A stretch of 29,270 nucleotides of DNA from a virus. The stretch lies in the IMG/VR virus record IMGVR_UViG_3300037189_017202, positions 1-29,270 of that record. The stretch is one strand, 5' to 3'. The notes beneath the pieces are model-generated. The model made no database searches and was not told where the DNA came from. It saw only the letters and a list, made by a program, of their open reading frames with translations. The position numbers and the translations under genes were made by a program. Shown here in pieces: positions 21,552 through 28,657 of the stretch. The first letter of the stretch is position 1. Each line of letters begins with the position of its first letter.

Positions 21552-23117
21552 TCAGGCGGGCGGCGCTGGGTCGGTGTCGTCGGGCGGATCCGACTCAAAA
21601 TCGACGTTATCGTTCGCCGCCGGCGCGGCAGCCGGGGCCGCCGGCTTGGGCGCCGCCGCCGCGGCTGCCGCCCTGCCCTGTAGCTGTCCGCTCGTGGTCA
21701 TGTTGCGGGGGTCGCCGTCGAGCACGATCCCGAGCTTGTCGATCGCCGCATTGAACGCCGCGATCTCCTTGAGCTGCGTTGCCGGGTCGTAACCGAGCGA
21801 GCGCACCATCTGATCCCACGTGATCGCGCCGATGCGCTGCAGCCGCATGTACGCGAGCCCCTCTTTGTCGGGCTCGAGCATCGGCATCGGGGGCGGCGCC
21901 CACTCGGCCGACGTGCCCGCGACCTCCTCGCCGGCGAGCTGGGAGATGTCCATCACCGCATCCCACACCGGCGTGCAGAACTGCGACACCATGAGGTGCC
22001 AAACCCACTGTTCGATGTTGCGCTCGTAGGCGAGCCGGGCCATCCGCGCCGACGAAAAGCTCGTCTTGCTGTAGTCGCCGGACAGCCGCTCGTACGGGAT
22101 GCCGAGCCCGGCCGCCACCGCGCGGAGCTGCGTCACGGTGTACGACTCGTGGTCGCTCGATTGCGGCGGGTTGGTGACGGTCGCGCTCTTGCCCGGCGGC
22201 ATCGTGAGGATCATGCCCGGCTGCAGCTCGTCGGTCGGGTGGCCGGTCGTCGAGTCCACTCCGGCGATGCCGCTCGCCGACGCCCCGCCCTCGGGATCCG
22301 TCAGGATTACCGCCATGCAGGCGGCAATTTTCTGCTTCATCAACGTCGCATCCTCGTAGTCCGCGAAGTCGTGCAGCCGAACATCGACGCTCGCGAACCA
22401 CGACGGGCCGCGCAACTGCCCCGGCCGCTCCATCACGTACACGTGCAGGATCTGATCGGCGGGGATCCGGTTCGAGACCGGGTTGAAAAGGATGCTGTTG
22501 GCGCCCGGATGCCGGTCGAACAGCCAATACGCGGCACGTCGGCCGATGGCGTCGAGCTCGATGCCCTGAACGATCGAGCCGCCGTTCGGCAGCTGGATCC
22601 CGTCGCGCTCGGTGTCGAGAAGATCAGGCTCCATCACCTGCAGCTGCAGCGGGATCGCGAGCCCGTCGTCCGGCCGTCTGGCGCGCATGCGGATCAGGCA
22701 CTCGCCGGATTCCGCCACGCAGCGCATCACCAACGCCTGCAGGCCGTAGAAATCGACGCGGCCGGCCGCATCGCACTGGCGGGTCTCGCCCCATTGCCGC
22801 CAGAGCTCCGCCGCGCGCGCGGCGCCGCGGCCGGACGGTCGCGGCCGAATGCCCCAGCCAACGACGTCGGCGACGATCCCGCGGAGGCCGTTGCGCGCCC
22901 ATGCGTTGTTGCGCACGAGGTCGCGCGCCTGCGCGCGCAGCAGCCGCAGGGTAGGGCCGCTCGCCGCCGCGTTGGCGTCGCTCTGCCGCCGCGACCAGCC
23001 ATCGGTGCGTCGGCCGAACGACGCCGACTCGTAGTGCCGTGCGGCCAGCCGCGCCCGCGCGCGCTTCGCACCCCACTGCGGCGCAATGTACGAGATCGCC
23101 TTGTCGATGATGTTCAT
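21552..23117 (-). CDS. Portal protein, lambda gpB family
   Basis: This encodes 521 residues from ATG 23117, which overlaps the gpW-like stop by 4 bases (ATGA). The start MNIIDKAISYIAPQWGAKRARARLAARHYESA and LRAQARDLVRNNAWARNGLRGIVADVVGWGIRP are typical of lambda-type portals. PADQILHVYVMERPGQLRGPSWFASV, LMKQKIAACMAVILTDP and the core GLGIPYERLSGDYSKTSFSSARMARLAYERNIE also match. It forms the dodecameric DNA entry ring. The C-terminus is a disordered Ala/Pro/Asp tail. Upstream in-frame codons reach 23372 but are a shadow of the gpW-like gene. Confidence 0.93.
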   Translation of the reverse strand: MNIIDKAISYIAPQWGAKRARARLAARHYESASFGRRTDGWSRRQSDANAAASGPTLRLLRAQARDLVRNNAWARNGLRGIVADVVGWGIRPRPSGRGAARAAELWRQWGETRQCDAAGRVDFYGLQALVMRCVAESGECLIRMRARRPDDGLAIPLQLQVMEPDLLDTERDGIQLPNGGSIVQGIELDAIGRRAAYWLFDRHPGANSILFNPVSNRIPADQILHVYVMERPGQLRGPSWFASVDVRLHDFADYEDATLMKQKIAACMAVILTDPEGGASASGIAGVDSTTGHPTDELQPGMILTMPPGKSATVTNPPQSSDHESYTVTQLRAVAAGLGIPYERLSGDYSKTSFSSARMARLAYERNIEQWVWHLMVSQFCTPVWDAVMDISQLAGEEVAGTSAEWAPPPMPMLEPDKEGLAYMRLQRIGAITWDQMVRSLGYDPATQLKEIAAFNAAIDKLGIVLDGDPRNMTTSGQLQGRAAAAAAAPKPAAPAAAPAANDNVDFESDPPDDTDPAPPA

Positions 23118-23350
23118 CGGCCGAGCCCCTTGTTCACCGTGCCGAGCCGGAACCCGCCGGTACCGCGCACGGCTTGCTCCGCCGACGCGAGCAGCGCACG
23201 CAGCTCGCCGATTTGTACGATGCCGTAGCTCTGCGTTCGCGCCGGCGGTCCGGCATACGACACGCTCACCACCCGCTGGCCGGTGGCGAGCTTCATCACC
23301 GCCGCCCGCAGCGCCGCGACATCCTCGGCTGTCCAGGTCACATCGGCCAT
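23114..23350 (-). CDS. Head-tail joining protein, gpW-like
   Basis: This encodes 78 residues from ATG 23350: W(T/S)AEDVAALRAAVMKLATGQRVVSVSYA....QSYG..QIGELRALLASAE. This is the gpW pattern of two helices and a beta hairpin, at the usual length of about 70-80 residues. gpW stabilises packaged DNA and prepares the head for tail joining. It sits between large terminase and portal, as in lambda. The start lies 8 bases after the conserved TGATCCT element, with only a G-run in between and no spaced ribosome binding site. Confidence 0.85.
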   Translation of the reverse strand: MADVTWTAEDVAALRAAVMKLATGQRVVSVSYAGPPARTQSYGIVQIGELRALLASAEQAVRGTGGFRLGTVNKGLGR

Positions 23351-23385
23351 GCCCCGTCAGGATCAGGCACATCGCGACGTGTCAA
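23351..23385 (-). promoter_or_regulatory. Repeated promoter-like element upstream of the gpW/portal genes
   Basis: Minus strand: TTGACA at 23385-23380, 14 bases, TGATCCT at 23365-23359, GACGGGGC, then ATG at 23350. A -10 hexamer 17 bases from TTGACA would be TCCTGA (23362-23357), placing the predicted +1 at about the A of the start codon. It sits in the 56-base gap after the large terminase. Confidence 0.65.
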
Positions 23386-23406
23386 CGCGCGCGCGGGGCG
23401 CCGACG

Positions 23407-25392
23407 TCAGCGCCGCCGCCAGTATCCGCCCGGCCGCGCCGCCGATCGGCGGCCCTGGAGCCAGCTGCCCGCCGGTCGCGCGGCGCCCGGGCCATCCGTT
23501 TGACGAGCTGCCGGCGCGACGGGCGTATTCGGCGCGGGCTGGCGCGGCGGCAAACGGTCGAGCCCGAGCAGCGCCACCGCCGCGCGGCCGTACACTCGCT
23601 GATCGAGATAGTGGTTGTCCTGGTTCGGCGCGTTCTCGAATCGCAACGTGACCTGGTTCGTCTGCCGGTTAACGACCTTGACCAGGCTCTCGGCGGTGAG
23701 CTGTTGGAAAAAATCCTCCCCATACTCGGGAAAGTGGCAATAGCCGGGAGGGTAGTCGCCGCCATCGCCGCGCCGCAGCTTGAGCCACGCGTAGAGCTCC
23801 TGTTTGATCACGTTGGCGCCGACGGGGAACATCCGGGCGCCGCGCTGGATCCTCCGCCCATTCACTGTCACATCGACGTAGACGGCCGCTCCGATCATAG
23901 GCCCCCATCCCGGGGTGCCGCGGACCGCGATCACGCGCGGGGTATCGTGCTGGCGAGCGAAGTTGTAGACGGTTTGCGTGTTGTAGTTGCAATCGATCGC
24001 CGTCGATCTGATCGTCAGCACCCCACCATCCGGCGTCGGGAACTCGCGATTGATCACATCGGACTCGAACTTCTCCCATGTCTTCTCGAGCGCGGTGTCT
24101 CCATACAGCTCGCCGGCGTCGATCGACCAGTTCTCTTTGTTCCGAGCCCAGCCGACGATCTCCCAAACGATCCGATCTTTCTGCACGTCGGTCCCGCACG
24201 TGAGCGCGATGATCCGCGAGCTCGGGATCGTTCCGGTCGCGTAGGTCTCGCGGCGATCGTAGAGCGCTCTCCACTCGGGCGCCTCGCCTCGCTCCTTCCA
24301 GGTCTCGCCGAACAGCGTGTTAACGACGGTCTGTAGTTGCTGTGGCTTGCCGCTCGCCACAGCGGTCAAGAACGCCTCGACGATGTCGGACCATCGCGCG
24401 TTAGGGCTCATGGAGTACGCAGCCCAGATGTGGAATGACGCGTGTCGCTTGAACTCCCCCTCCGCGATCCACTTCCCGCGCTCGAGCATGTCGAGCTTGT
24501 CGCGCTCCTCGATCGCACACCCGTTCGCCGAGCACTGAAAGCAAGCCGTGCTTGGATCGTCGTCGTACCAGCGCATGCGGTGCCCGCGCTGATCCGGGTC
24601 GTCGTCCTTCACCGTGAAGCGCAGGAAATCCATGTGGCCGCACGTCGGACACGGCACGTGGTAGCGGCGGCGGTCCCCCGCCTCGAACATCTGCTCAATG
24701 CGGCTTGCGCCGGCGATCAGCGGAGTCGATCCGGCCAGGATCTTGCGGTTGTGGTAGTACTCGGCGCGCCGCTCGGCGAGCATGACGGGATCGCCCTCGT
24801 TGCCCGCGCTCGGCGGGTAGCTCTCAACCTCATCGAGCGCGACCACGCGACGCGAGACACGGCGGAATCCGCGCGCGCTGTTCGCGCCGCACATCGAAAG
24901 CAGCCCCCCTGGGAAGTGCTTTTCCAGGATCGTGCTCTTGCTCGTGCGCGCCGAGTCGCTGACGAGTCCAGCGAGCACGGGCACATCGCGCAGCATCGGT
25001 GCGATCTCTTCCTTCGAGTAGCCCTCCGCGTCCTCGACGGTTTCCTGAACGAGCATGATCGGGCATGGGTCGGCCACCATGTGGTAGGCGATCGTGATGT
25101 TGAGCAGCTTGGTCCAGCCGACGCGCGCCGACTTCATGACCGACACGCGCTCGACGGCCGGATCGCTGATCGCGTCAAGGATGCCGCGCTGATACGGCAG
25201 GCACTTCCAGCGCCCCGGCGATGCCGCGCTCTCGGCGGAGAGCACGAAGTTGCCTTTGGTGTCCGCCCACTCGGACAGCGAGAGGCGCGGCGGCGGACGG
25301 AGCGCGGCCCACGTCCCATCGAGTACCTCCGCCGGCGTCGCCCCGCGCGCTCGCCGCTCGAACGCCGAGTCAGCCGGCGCTGGCGCCGCCAC
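23407..25392 (-). CDS. terL: Terminase large subunit, GpA family
   Basis: This encodes 661 residues from GTG 25392 with GGAGG 9 bases upstream, overlapping the small subunit by 23 bases. LSLSEWADTKGNFVLSAESAASPGRWKCLPYQRGILDAISDP is the GpA opening. The ATPase motifs are KSARVGWTK (87-95, Walker A) and VVALDE (183-188, Walker B). Zinc-binding CPTC (248-251) and CFQC (284-287) follow, and a nuclease region starts at TCGTDVQKDRI. The protein packages DNA into the prohead; GpA-type enzymes of lambda cut at cos sites, so cohesive-end packaging is likely. The C-terminus is a low-complexity Pro/Arg tail. Confidence 0.95.
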   Translation of the reverse strand: MAAPAPADSAFERRARGATPAEVLDGTWAALRPPPRLSLSEWADTKGNFVLSAESAASPGRWKCLPYQRGILDAISDPAVERVSVMKSARVGWTKLLNITIAYHMVADPCPIMLVQETVEDAEGYSKEEIAPMLRDVPVLAGLVSDSARTSKSTILEKHFPGGLLSMCGANSARGFRRVSRRVVALDEVESYPPSAGNEGDPVMLAERRAEYYHNRKILAGSTPLIAGASRIEQMFEAGDRRRYHVPCPTCGHMDFLRFTVKDDDPDQRGHRMRWYDDDPSTACFQCSANGCAIEERDKLDMLERGKWIAEGEFKRHASFHIWAAYSMSPNARWSDIVEAFLTAVASGKPQQLQTVVNTLFGETWKERGEAPEWRALYDRRETYATGTIPSSRIIALTCGTDVQKDRIVWEIVGWARNKENWSIDAGELYGDTALEKTWEKFESDVINREFPTPDGGVLTIRSTAIDCNYNTQTVYNFARQHDTPRVIAVRGTPGWGPMIGAAVYVDVTVNGRRIQRGARMFPVGANVIKQELYAWLKLRRGDGGDYPPGYCHFPEYGEDFFQQLTAESLVKVVNRQTNQVTLRFENAPNQDNHYLDQRVYGRAAVALLGLDRLPPRQPAPNTPVAPAARQTDGPGAARPAGSWLQGRRSAARPGGYWRRR

Positions 25393-25897
25393 TCGAGAGT
25401 TCCTCCAGAGCTTCCCGGATCAGCTCGTCGATCACGGGCTCGATCTCTTTTGCTAGGTGCGGCATCCGCTGGGCCACCTGCGACGGTACCGCGAGCAGCT
25501 TGGTCTTGACCATCGAGTACCGCGCGAGGACCTCTTCGCGCACCTCGGCTGCATCGGTCAGTCCCATCCGCTTAGCCTCAAGGTCGAGCTCGGCGCTGTC
25601 GGCGAGCGCCTGTTCGCGCCGCGCCGCAGCTGCTGCGCGCACAGCTTGGCTTACCTGGTACGGTGGGGTGCCCGCGGGTAGGCCGATCACCGCAGCGCGG
25701 ACCTCCGGGGCAATGGGATCGGATACCGACTGCCGGGTGTTGGCGTCCATCTCCTGATCGGCCAGCTCGGGATCGGTGATGAACGGATGCCCCTCGGCGG
25801 TCCGCCCCACCGACCGGGATAGCCGGCCGACCTTGACGGCCTTGGAGATCGCCTGCAGGGACTTGCCCCGCCGCTTCGCATACTCGGTAAGCGTCAT
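25370..25897 (-). CDS. terS: Terminase small subunit candidate (Nu1/DUF1441-like)
   Basis: This encodes 175 residues from ATG 25897, overlapping the methyltransferase stop by 4 bases. Residues 4-25 (TEYAKRRGKSLQAISKAVKVGR) form a helix-turn-helix of the type that binds pac or cos DNA, then DPELADQEMDANT. A helical middle (AARREQALADSAELDLEAKRMGL) follows. The C-terminal RYSMVKTKLLAVPSQVAQRMPHLAKEIEPVIDELIREALEEL resembles the part that contacts the large subunit. Position directly before GpA supports the call. An upstream in-frame extension is a shadow of the methyltransferase. Confidence 0.8.
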   Translation of the reverse strand: MTLTEYAKRRGKSLQAISKAVKVGRLSRSVGRTAEGHPFITDPELADQEMDANTRQSVSDPIAPEVRAAVIGLPAGTPPYQVSQAVRAAAAARREQALADSAELDLEAKRMGLTDAAEVREEVLARYSMVKTKLLAVPSQVAQRMPHLAKEIEPVIDELIREALEELSSGGASAG

Positions 25898-26574
25898 GTT
25901 CTGCCCTTCGGTTGGTCGCGGCTCTCGGCTGTGATGTTGCGGTGCGCCAACTCGAGGGCCGCCGGCGCGATGTCGCCGCCGAGGAACGAGCGGCCGAGCC
26001 GGACCGCCGCGCGCCCGGTCGAGCCCGATCCCATGAACGGGTCGACCACGAGCTCGCCGGGTTCCGTGCTCTGCCGGATCAGGACCTCGAGCAGCGCGAC
26101 GGGTTTCTCCGTCGGGTAACCGCCCTGCACGCGCTCGAACCGCAGCACGTCGGAGACGCCGAGGTCGTTGAGCTTGCGCGATCCCTTCTCGAAAAACAGG
26201 ATGTTCTCGTGCTGGCCTCGGTAGTGGTAGCCCATGCCGATCTTCACCTTGTCCCAGATGACGCGCTTCCAGTACGTGAACCCCGCGGCCTCCGCGATCG
26301 GCTTGACTACGTAGCTCGTTGGGTCGTCGCACATCACGTAGGCGTGCGTGTCCGGGCGCAGCGCGCGGAACATCGCCGCGAACAGCGCCGTGTACCGAGC
26401 GTCGGGAAAGATGTCGAACCAGCCGCCGGCTTTGAGCCGGGTGGTTGTGCCCCGCTTACGGTGTTTCTCCAGGGACTGGTAGGCCGGATCGGTCGCGATC
26501 AGGTCGACGCTCCGCGCCGGCAGCGAGAGCAGCAGCTCGACCGCGTCTGCCTGGCGCAGCTCGAACGCCGTCAT
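25894..26574 (-). CDS. DNA N4-cytosine or N6-adenine methyltransferase
   Basis: This encodes 226 residues from ATG 26574. Motif IV is DPAY at 29-32, near the N-terminus, and the SAM-binding motif I is DPFMGSGSTG at 178-187, near the C-terminus. That is the IV-before-I order of beta-class enzymes. YWKRVIWDK and HENILFFEK are further conserved segments. No restriction partner is next to it, so it is a solitary phage methyltransferase, probably protecting phage DNA or affecting packaging. The target site cannot be told from sequence alone. It overlaps both neighbours by 4 bases. Confidence 0.88.
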   Translation of the reverse strand: MTAFELRQADAVELLLSLPARSVDLIATDPAYQSLEKHRKRGTTTRLKAGGWFDIFPDARYTALFAAMFRALRPDTHAYVMCDDPTSYVVKPIAEAAGFTYWKRVIWDKVKIGMGYHYRGQHENILFFEKGSRKLNDLGVSDVLRFERVQGGYPTEKPVALLEVLIRQSTEPGELVVDPFMGSGSTGRAAVRLGRSFLGGDIAPAALELAHRNITAESRDQPKGRT

Positions 26575-26810
26575 GCGACCCCCTCGATCGGCGCCGCTGG
26601 CATCGGCAGCGGCATCGGGATCGGGCCGACCTTCCCACCGCGCTCCCACTCGGCGAGCGCGGCCTGATGTGCCTCGCGCGCGCGTTGCTCGCGCACGCCG
26701 CCGACCTGCCAGCGCTCCCACTCGCGCTGCGCCGCGCGACCGGTCTCGAGGCCAGCCTTCGCGGCCAGCGCGCCGCCGATCGCGCACAGGGCGATGACCT
26801 CGGCGATCAT
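26571..26810 (-). CDS. Small hypothetical protein with an N-terminal hydrophobic helix
   Basis: This encodes 79 residues from ATG 26810, overlapping the previous gene by 4 bases. The N-terminus IAEVIALCAIGGALAAKAGLE is a single hydrophobic helix. A charged helix with many Glu, Arg and Trp follows (REWERWQVGGVREQRAREAHQAALAEWERGG), then a Pro/Met-rich end (PIPMPLPMPAAP). It could be a small membrane-anchored coiled-coil protein. I do not recognise it. Confidence 0.6.
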   Translation of the reverse strand: MIAEVIALCAIGGALAAKAGLETGRAAQREWERWQVGGVREQRAREAHQAALAEWERGGKVGPIPMPLPMPAAPIEGVA

Positions 26811-27112
26811 CGGCGTGCCTGCAGCTCCTGCAGCTCCTGCAGCTCCTGCAGCTGATCGCGCTCCCAGATGTTCGCCTCGTTCGTGATCATCTTGATGTGC
26901 TTCGTGTCCTCGGCGACATGCTCCGGGCAGAGGTGGCGCCGAATCCTGAGTTCCTGCCCGTTTTTCGCGATGCGATTGATACCCACTTCGCGCCACCCAA
27001 GCCGGACATGGCTCGGTAGGCCGTCATCCCAGCGCGACAGACGTTGACCGCAGCGCGGCTCGTCGCACGCGATCAGTGATGCCCTTCCGTCCCTGTCGAA
27101 TGACATCGTCAT
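26807..27112 (-). CDS. Small putative zinc-binding protein
   Basis: This encodes 101 residues from ATG 27112 (MTMSFDRDG...). IACDEPRCGQ and later RRHLCPEHV supply a C-x4-C and a HLCPEH set, a plausible zinc site (C, C, C, H). The C-terminus is QLQELQELQELQARR, coded by a 9-base tandem repeat. It overlaps both neighbours by 4 bases. Similar small zinc-binding proteins are common in phage accessory operons. The role is unknown. Confidence 0.6.
   Translation of the reverse strand: MTMSFDRDGRASLIACDEPRCGQRLSRWDDGLPSHVRLGWREVGINRIAKNGQELRIRRHLCPEHVAEDTKHIKMITNEANIWERDQLQELQELQELQARR
26818..26853. repeat. Perfect 9-bp tandem repeat, four copies
   Basis: CCTGCAGCT is repeated four times without error. 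On the minus strand it encodes the LQE repeat at the C-terminus of the small zinc-binding-like protein. Copy number change would add or remove three residues without a frameshift. Confidence 0.9.
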
Positions 27113-27351
27113 CGGCGCGCCCCGACGGTGATCTCGATCGCCGCCGCGCGCTGCGATGCTCGGCGCCGCATGCGGCGGAACTGCGCCAGCGCGCTCACCA
27201 GCGCGCGGTGATCGCTCGGACCCACCTCCGCCGGTCGCGAGCGCGCGAGCATCCACTCGGCATCCACGATCATGCGATCGAGCGCCGCCACGGTCGCGGC
27301 CAATCGCGTGCGCTCCGCGATCAGATCGAGCTTGTACTGGTCGACGCTCAT
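27109..27351 (-). CDS. Small hypothetical protein (MSVDQYKL family start)
   Basis: This encodes 80 residues from ATG 27351. After the shared MSVDQYKL start, the protein is a helical, Arg/Ala-rich chain (LIAERTRLAATVAALDRMIVDAEWMLARS...) that looks like a coiled coil. Its first eight codons and the bases upstream are identical to those of the next gene to the right (27381-27650), though the rest of the proteins is unrelated. It overlaps the downstream gene by 4 bases. The 29 bases before it hold only the duplicated initiation region. No function is assigned. Confidence 0.6.
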   Translation of the reverse strand: MSVDQYKLDLIAERTRLAATVAALDRMIVDAEWMLARSRPAEVGPSDHRALVSALAQFRRMRRRASQRAAAIEITVGARR

Positions 27352-27357
27352 TCGTCC
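27327..27357 (-). repeat. 31-bp direct repeat, copy A (ribosome binding site plus eight codons)
   Basis: This is identical to 27626-27656. On the minus strand it runs from the purine-rich GGACGA just before ATG through the MSVDQYKL codons and one extra base. Confidence 0.9.
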
Positions 27358-27380
27358 GCACTCGGCGCGGTCGAACCTGC

Positions 27381-27650
27381 TCACGAGCCGACTCCGGTCC
27401 CCGGCGCGGACGGCAGCGGCATCCAGTGCGAGAACGTGCATGGTCCGCCCGCGTCGATCGAGTACCAGTAGGCCGGCTTGTCCTCGTACGGATACGGGTC
27501 GTGCCAGTACGCGATGAACACCCGCCACGGCTCACGGAGCTCGACTCTGTAAGCGAGGAACCACGAGCCGTCGCGCGGCGCGCTGTCCGCCGTCCGCCAA
27601 CCCGGTCCCCGCCGCTCGATCTCCCCGAGCTTGTACTGGTCGACGCTCAT
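27381..27650 (-). CDS. DUF551-like protein
   Basis: This encodes 89 residues from ATG 27650. After MSVDQYKLGEIERRG, the sequence GWRTADSAPRDGSWFLAYRVELREPWRVFIAYW.........YWYSIDAGGPCTFSHWMPLPSAP follows the DUF551 pattern (W...S.PP.dG..vL.y......  then THWMPLP). These are small proteins of unknown function frequent in phage accessory regions. It overlaps the upstream gene by 4 bases and shares its first 8 codons with the gene downstream. Confidence 0.7.
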   Translation of the reverse strand: MSVDQYKLGEIERRGPGWRTADSAPRDGSWFLAYRVELREPWRVFIAYWHDPYPYEDKPAYWYSIDAGGPCTFSHWMPLPSAPGTGVGS

Positions 27651-27656
27651 TCGTCC
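27626..27656 (-). repeat. 31-bp direct repeat, copy B (ribosome binding site plus eight codons)
   Basis: This is identical to 27327-27357 and covers the start of the DUF551-like gene. A gene-start duplication followed by replacement of the rest of the gene would explain it. Confidence 0.9.
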
Positions 27657-28018
27657 CTCCAGCTTCGCCCGGTCAGTTCGCGCCACGCAGCATCGCGCTC
27701 CCTCTCGACCACGCCACGCGCAGCATGTCGCTCCTCGGCCCACGCGCGGTCGGCCCACGCGCGGTCGATGCTCTCACTGTCGGCCTTTCCCGGCGCGATC
27801 GCGACTGGGATCGAGGCAAGCTCGAGCGCGGCTGCGAGATGACGAATCCTCCCCGCCGCCCTGGTCGCGAGCACGACCGGATCGAGAAGCTCCTCGTAGC
27901 CAAGGTGGATGTCGGGTTGCTCGGCGAGAGCGCCGGCGAGCACGCGCAGGACCTCGGTCCGCTCGTCCGCCAGATCGTGCGCGAGCTCGGCGTCGAACTT
28001 GCGGCCCTTGATGTTCAT
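27647..28018 (-). CDS. Hypothetical helical protein
   Basis: This encodes 123 residues from ATG 28018, overlapping both neighbours by 4 bases. It is almost entirely helical and charged (FDAELAHDLADERTEVLRVLAGALAEQPDIHLGYEELLDPVVLATRAAGRIRHLAAALE...). The C-terminal third contains a near-perfect short repeat (RAWADRAWAE) coded by a 15-base DNA duplication at about 27742-27771. No domain is recognised. Confidence 0.6.
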   Translation of the reverse strand: MNIKGRKFDAELAHDLADERTEVLRVLAGALAEQPDIHLGYEELLDPVVLATRAAGRIRHLAAALELASIPVAIAPGKADSESIDRAWADRAWAEERHAARGVVERERDAAWRELTGRSWRDE

Positions 28019-28179
28019 CGTCCCCCGCTTTCCAGCATCACCGCGATCAGGTCGCGCTGAGCTGCGTTGATAAGTAGGCAGTCGCGAATCGACGCGTCGC
28101 CGGTCGACTCGTAGGTCGTCCCGTCGATGAGCCCCTCGATCGCGTTGTAGAGCGCCACCGCCGCGAACCAGGTGATCAT
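28015..28179 (-). CDS. Small hypothetical protein
   Basis: This encodes 54 residues from ATG 28179, chosen because it gives a 4-base ATGA overlap like its neighbours; ATG 28194 is possible. It starts with MITWFAAVALYNAIEGLIDGTTYESTGD and ends with a short helix. The N-terminal hydrophobic run might touch a membrane. Function unknown. Confidence 0.5.
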   Translation of the reverse strand: MITWFAAVALYNAIEGLIDGTTYESTGDASIRDCLLINAAQRDLIAVMLESGGR

Positions 28180-28340
28180 CGCGCGCACCGCCATCCGCCG
28201 TCGGCGCCAAGGTCCGCCGCGCGCATGGCCTTGCCCGCACCGAAGATCTCCGGCCAGATCTCCGGCCAGTGCGCCCACACCTTACCAAGCTCGTACAGCT
28301 CGCTTTCGTCGTCGGTGATGAGCCAGTAGCAGGTACCCAT
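28176..28340 (-). CDS. Small hypothetical protein
   Basis: This encodes 54 residues from ATG 28340 with GGAGG 6 bases upstream, sharing one base with the previous stop (TGATG). It is short and rich in Trp and Glu (CYWLITDDESELYELGKVWAHWPEIWPEIFGAG), with a basic end. Function unknown; the gene is supported by its ribosome binding site and coupling. Confidence 0.55.
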   Translation of the reverse strand: MGTCYWLITDDESELYELGKVWAHWPEIWPEIFGAGKAMRAADLGADGGWRCAR

Positions 28341-28657
28341 CACAGACCTCCGTTTCTGCGCCACGTATCGTTGGCGTCGTCTGAGTTGCAGTCGCCGGGA
28401 TACCACTTCCCTTTGTGGATTTCCTTGCCGTCAAGATCGATGTGGCCGCCCCACGTCCGGCGCGCGAACGCATCGACGTTTTGGCCCTCGGCGGGATGCT
28501 GGAAATTGAACGATGCGCCGACGACCGGCTTGTCACCCTCGTCGTCCTCACACAGCTGGTACCCACAGCATCCTGTCTCGCAGCCGTACATCCCGTGGCA
28601 CACGTAGAGAACCGATGGCAGCGGGGGCCTTGCGATCGGGCAGGAGCGGTCGCTCAT
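28340..28657 (-). CDS. Small cysteine-containing hypothetical protein
   Basis: This encodes 105 residues from ATG 28657, overlapping its upstream gene by 4 bases. Residues about 19-35 (VCHGMYGCETGCCGYQLC) hold five closely spaced cysteines, which suggests a metal site or disulfide loop. The C-terminal half (TWGGHIDLDGKEIHKGKWYPGDCNSDD) is polar and Gly/Asp-rich. Proteins of this shape are seen in phage accessory operons, but I cannot name the family. Confidence 0.55.
   Translation of the reverse strand: MSDRSCPIARPPLPSVLYVCHGMYGCETGCCGYQLCEDDEGDKPVVGASFNFQHPAEGQNVDAFARRTWGGHIDLDGKEIHKGKWYPGDCNSDDANDTWRRNGGL

Noticed and set aside
23118-23372. Portal start upstream at 23372
   Set aside because: That extension would cover the gpW-like gene in another frame and has no portal-like sequence; ATG 23117 has the standard 4-base overlap.
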